From the NCBI GenBank assembly GCA_005888695.1, contig VBBH01000153.1, positions 1 through 8,250 of the forward strand: 8,250 nt of DNA, read 5' to 3'. The DNA comes from Candidatus Bathyarchaeota archaeon (GTDB lineage Archaea; Thermoproteota; Bathyarchaeia; 40CM-2-53-6). The translations under genes were made by a program, and so were the position numbers. The notes under the pieces were generated by a model. It was not told the origin of the DNA. It searched no databases and was given only the letters and a program-made list of their open reading frames with translations. Of the stretch, positions 5,953 through 8,250 are shown in pieces (positions within the stretch are counted from its first letter, which is position 1; each line of letters begins with the position of its first letter).

Positions 5953-6414
5953 CTACGTGTTGGGGGCTGGGGCTGGACTTGTTGCGGCTGTCTCTCGACT
6001 CGCCATGTAAGTGATCAGAGTGGCGAGAAATACGAAAACTGAGTAAGGGACAATGACCATTCCCTGAAAGAACGATCCACCAAAACCAGAGAATGCTCCT
6101 CCCCAGGCGAGGGCGAGCCCGCCTACGAAGGGTACCGAGATGTGTCCATGTATGAGCCTGTTGACGAGTGCCCACACAGACTCATCCTTCTTCACCAACA
6201 GTGCGGCAACGCCAAAGTACGGCCCGGTTACCATTCCACCGATTCCAACCGAGTACAAAATATTGCTTAGAAGCAAGTAACGGTCATAGTTGCTGTAGTA
6301 GTATCCTCCGCCGAAACGGGGGGATGAGAGATAGAAGCCTATGCTGACAACAGTTACCGCGTACGCGATGAGTGCACCGCGCTTGTTCATTAACCTGAAA
6401 TCTAGTGGCTTCAC
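5953..6414 (-). CDS. Glycine-rich four-helix membrane protein, hypothetical
   Basis: The 153-residue product has about four hydrophobic segments (13-30, 46-73, 93-110, 116-137). The first loop is rich in Gly and Tyr (RFGGGYYYSNYDRY, 33-46), and a Gly-rich turn lies before the last helix (GGAFSGFGGSF). The tail is Ala/Pro/Thr-rich (TSPAPAPNT). I recognise no family and see no catalytic residues. The GTG at 6412-6414 is the longest start. An ATG at 6388-6390 (residue 9) is also possible: a TATA-like CTTATC lies about 30 bases before it, which would suit a nearly leaderless message. It is on the same strand as the frameshifted membrane gene 195 bases downstream and is divergent from the SAM methyltransferase. 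It is probably in the cytoplasmic membrane; its role is unknown. Confidence 0.68.
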   Translation of the reverse strand: MKPLDFRLMNKRGALIAYAVTVVSIGFYLSSPRFGGGYYYSNYDRYLLLSNILYSVGIGGMVTGPYFGVAALLVKKDESVWALVNRLIHGHISVPFVGGLALAWGGAFSGFGGSFFQGMVIVPYSVFVFLATLITYMASRETAATSPAPAPNT

Positions 6415-6453
6415 CGTAGATAAGTTTCGCCCTTAGTTTGGATTAGTCTCGAG
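6415..6453. promoter_or_regulatory. Short divergent intergenic region (probable back-to-back promoters)
   Basis: Only 39 bases separate two divergent starts (GTG 6414 on minus, TTG 6454 on plus). AAACTTATCTAC on the minus strand (near 6415-6426) is a weak TATA-like element for the membrane gene if it starts at ATG 6390. No clear box serves the plus-strand gene. Such tight spacing suggests leaderless or very short-leader messages, or internal starts. Confidence 0.28.
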
Positions 6454-7308
6454 TTGACTGTTAGGATTCAAGAAGAAGCATCGACGCTGACGAATGTTTT
6501 AGAGAACACTGACAACGTCAAAGATCCAGCGATAATCTACATGGCATTATCGAGAGAGCAGTTTGGCAAGGCGGGAATCGCGGAGCAGTTCGCGAAGAGC
6601 AAGGTCCACTCCGACAAGGAATTCTTGTCCAAAATAGTCAGTCTCGCAAAACTAGAACTAGGTAGCACTGTTCTGGACGTGGCTACCGGGACGGGATTTG
6701 TGGCTGTAGAGTTTGCTCAGAAGACGAATGGATTGGTGGTCGGGTCGGACATTACAAGGGAGATGATTGGCTGGGCAAGGAAACACGCGGAAAAGGAATC
6801 GGTTAGCGATCACACCGCATTCCTTCTTGCGGAAGGCAGCAGACAACCATTCCCGAATCAAGCCTTCAACAACGTCGTCTCCAGATTGTCATTACATCAC
6901 ATCGCCGATCCAGGACCGGTTGTCAAGGAAATGGCGAGACTGGTAAAGCCAGGAGGACGAGTGATAATTGCGGATCAGATATCTCCTGAGGATGAGGCGA
7001 CTGCGATGTTTCACGATGAGTTCGAGAGGTTCCGGGACCCAAGCCATCAGAAAGCCCTGAAGCTTTCAAAGCTCAAGAATCTGTTCAAAGAAGCGGGGTT
7101 GACGATAAAGGGAACGAAGTACTCTCCAGTGTTACTTCAACTCGAGGACTGGGCTGCAAGATCTGGTTGCGACAAGCAGAGAATCGAGGTGTTGAGACGG
7201 ATGATGCTTGGAGCGAATCCAGGATTTCGCAGGGCCTTTCAGATAAAAGAGAGCGATGGATATACGTGGTTCACACTGCAACGCGTGATCCTCGCCGGGA
7301 CAAGATAA
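6454..7308 (+). CDS. Class I SAM-dependent methyltransferase (UbiE/Methyltransf_11-like)
   Basis: The 284-residue protein has the Rossmann methyltransferase core. An N-terminal segment REQFGKAGIAEQFAKSKVH (34-52) is typical of the UbiE/YcgJ-like group. Motif I is VLDVATGTGF (73-82), and the acidic SAM-ribose residue is D99 in GSDIT. The motif around 128-152 (SRQPFP..AFNNVV..LSLHHIADP) and LVKPGGRVIIAD (163-174) follow. The C-terminal part (DPSHQKALKLSKLKNLFKEAG onward) matches the usual substrate-side tail of this group. It is a small-molecule or cofactor methylase by family; the substrate is not readable. The start TTG at 6454 gives the longest product, and ATG 6541 (residue 30) is a good alternative because family similarity begins just after it. 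It has no operon partner. It ends 12 bases from the convergent DNA methyltransferase. Confidence 0.88.
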   Translation: MTVRIQEEASTLTNVLENTDNVKDPAIIYMALSREQFGKAGIAEQFAKSKVHSDKEFLSKIVSLAKLELGSTVLDVATGTGFVAVEFAQKTNGLVVGSDITREMIGWARKHAEKESVSDHTAFLLAEGSRQPFPNQAFNNVVSRLSLHHIADPGPVVKEMARLVKPGGRVIIADQISPEDEATAMFHDEFERFRDPSHQKALKLSKLKNLFKEAGLTIKGTKYSPVLLQLEDWAARSGCDKQRIEVLRRMMLGANPGFRRAFQIKESDGYTWFTLQRVILAGTR

Positions 7309-7320
7309 TATCGTCTTCGC

Positions 7321-8250
7321 TTACCACCATCTACGGCTATACTTGACCTTCGAAAGATCCTCTTCCATACCCGGTTTCCTGAATACGTAGAGGTGTTCAT
7401 GGGCGATCTTGTAAAAGTCATAGTTGCGCCCTCTCCACTTCAACCTGGTCCCCATCATCTTATGCTGTAATTTGATAATATCCTCCTTCAACGTGTAGCC
7501 GACGCTCAGGAATGCTTGAAGGACTCCTATCGATATCGGAATATAGTGTCGTGCCTTCCTGGTATCGCCTATCAGGACCGCGCAGTAATGGTCTGGCTTC
7601 AGGACGCGATAGGATTCTGCGGCGACAACCCGCATCGCGGCCAGATATTCCGGGAGCTTTAGTCGCGATAGATCATCTGGGACGGATTGGCCGGTGTAGT
7701 GAATTATCCCAGCGTAGGGAGGATGTGTTGCAACCAGGTCAATTGTTTCATTCTTTGTCCTGTCCAAGTTTCTAGCATCTCCCAGATACGTTCGGCTACT
7801 CACATTGTCGGTTCTCTCAAGTGGAAGATAGTCGAAGTTGAGCCTATCACGAGCAACCATCACCGCATCTGGGTTGATGTCGACACCTATCCCATTCCTT
7901 CCTAGAAGCTTGCACTCGACCAGAGTAGTCCCGCTACCACACATCTGATCCAAAACTAAGCCACCAGGACTCGTGTACTTGTTGATCAGGTTGCGGGGAA
8001 TGAAGGGGCTCCAGTTCCCCCGATAGTTACCGGAATGGGTTGCCCAATCTCCACGGATAGGAAAACTCCAGACAGTAGAATCCTCTGGCTTGTAATCCTG
8101 CGGCGGACTATACTCCCTGATGCTCCAGGGCTTGCCGATCTTCACAATGACGTTTCCGATGACGACCCGATCATGGGCAGAGACGAATTTTCGATAGTCT
8201 GAAACGTCGACGAGTTCCATGCCTCGATAGGAGGGGCGAGCGTCGGTGAC
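7321..8250 (-). CDS. N4-cytosine/N6-adenine-type DNA methyltransferase (possibly 5'-partial)
   Basis: From the ATG at 8218-8220 the protein is 299 residues, but the frame stays open through the last 30 bases to the right edge, so the start may lie outside the window. Motifs run in the order X, I, II, III, IV. Motif X is NWSPFIPRNLI (69-79), motif I (SAM) is DQMCGSGTT (91-99), motif II is GVDINP (112-117), motif III is GDAR (147-150) and the catalytic motif IV is THPPY (165-169). Later come LPEYLAAM...RVLKP, the strand YCAVLIGDT (212-220) and the C-terminal AHEHLYVFRKP (273-283) typical of PF01555-type enzymes. The expected reaction is exocyclic amino methylation of DNA cytosine or adenine. 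WSFPIRGDWATH (51-62) looks like a conserved family segment. No restriction endonuclease is visible inside the window, so it is either a solitary regulatory or housekeeping methylase, or has a partner beyond the right edge. Confidence 0.87.
   Translation of the reverse strand, partial: VTDARPSYRGMELVDVSDYRKFVSAHDRVVIGNVIVKIGKPWSIREYSPPQDYKPEDSTVWSFPIRGDWATHSGNYRGNWSPFIPRNLINKYTSPGGLVLDQMCGSGTTLVECKLLGRNGIGVDINPDAVMVARDRLNFDYLPLERTDNVSSRTYLGDARNLDRTKNETIDLVATHPPYAGIIHYTGQSVPDDLSRLKLPEYLAAMRVVAAESYRVLKPDHYCAVLIGDTRKARHYIPISIGVLQAFLSVGYTLKEDIIKLQHKMMGTRLKWRGRNYDFYKIAHEHLYVFRKPGMEEDLSKVKYSRRWW

Noticed and set aside
7512..7905. Two plus-strand frames (7512-7775, 7687-7905) opposite the DNA methyltransferase
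   Set aside because: Antisense shadows of a gene with clear methyltransferase motifs. No motifs or ribosome sites of their own.

Overview
The window looks like a chromosomal segment of an archaeon with roughly half G+C. The best guess is a Thermoproteota-type lineage (Nitrososphaeria/Bathyarchaeia-like), but this is an inference. The reasons are frequent GTG/TTG starts, few and short Shine-Dalgarno motifs, TATA-like boxes in front of some genes, and a 115-residue protein resembling eL22, a ribosomal protein family known mainly from eukaryotes. No rRNA, tRNA, CRISPR array, transposase or phage gene is visible.

Layout, left to right. A plus-strand polytopic membrane protein with a large outward C-terminal domain enters from the left edge (its true start lies outside). 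It is followed by a small secreted four-cysteine protein. That gene meets, tail to tail with one base between the stops, a minus-strand two-gene ABC-2 exporter operon (ATPase then permease, ATGA overlap). Upstream on the same strand is the eL22-like gene. Next comes a gene-poor stretch (about 4384-5041). It holds only a 57-residue membrane-hairpin ORF behind a TATA-like box, a hairpin followed by a T-rich run, and a cluster of short direct repeats. Then follow minus-strand membrane proteins: one reading frame broken by an apparent single-base frameshift (5042-5757) and a glycine-rich four-helix protein (5953-6414). The latter is divergent from a plus-strand class I SAM methyltransferase (6454-7308). 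The right end carries a minus-strand N4-cytosine/N6-adenine-type DNA methyltransferase, whose frame is still open at the right edge.

Functional picture. The ABC pair is the only obvious multi-gene unit. The other genes appear to be independently expressed: the spacing is mostly divergent or convergent. Five of the ten recognised genes encode membrane proteins with no assignable family. I do not see a convincing defence island or biosynthetic cluster. The parts most worth checking are the eL22-like protein, the repeat cluster at 4841-4947 with an adjacent G-string, the frameshifted membrane gene, the cysteine-rich ectodomain of the first gene, and the DNA methyltransferase with no visible restriction partner.
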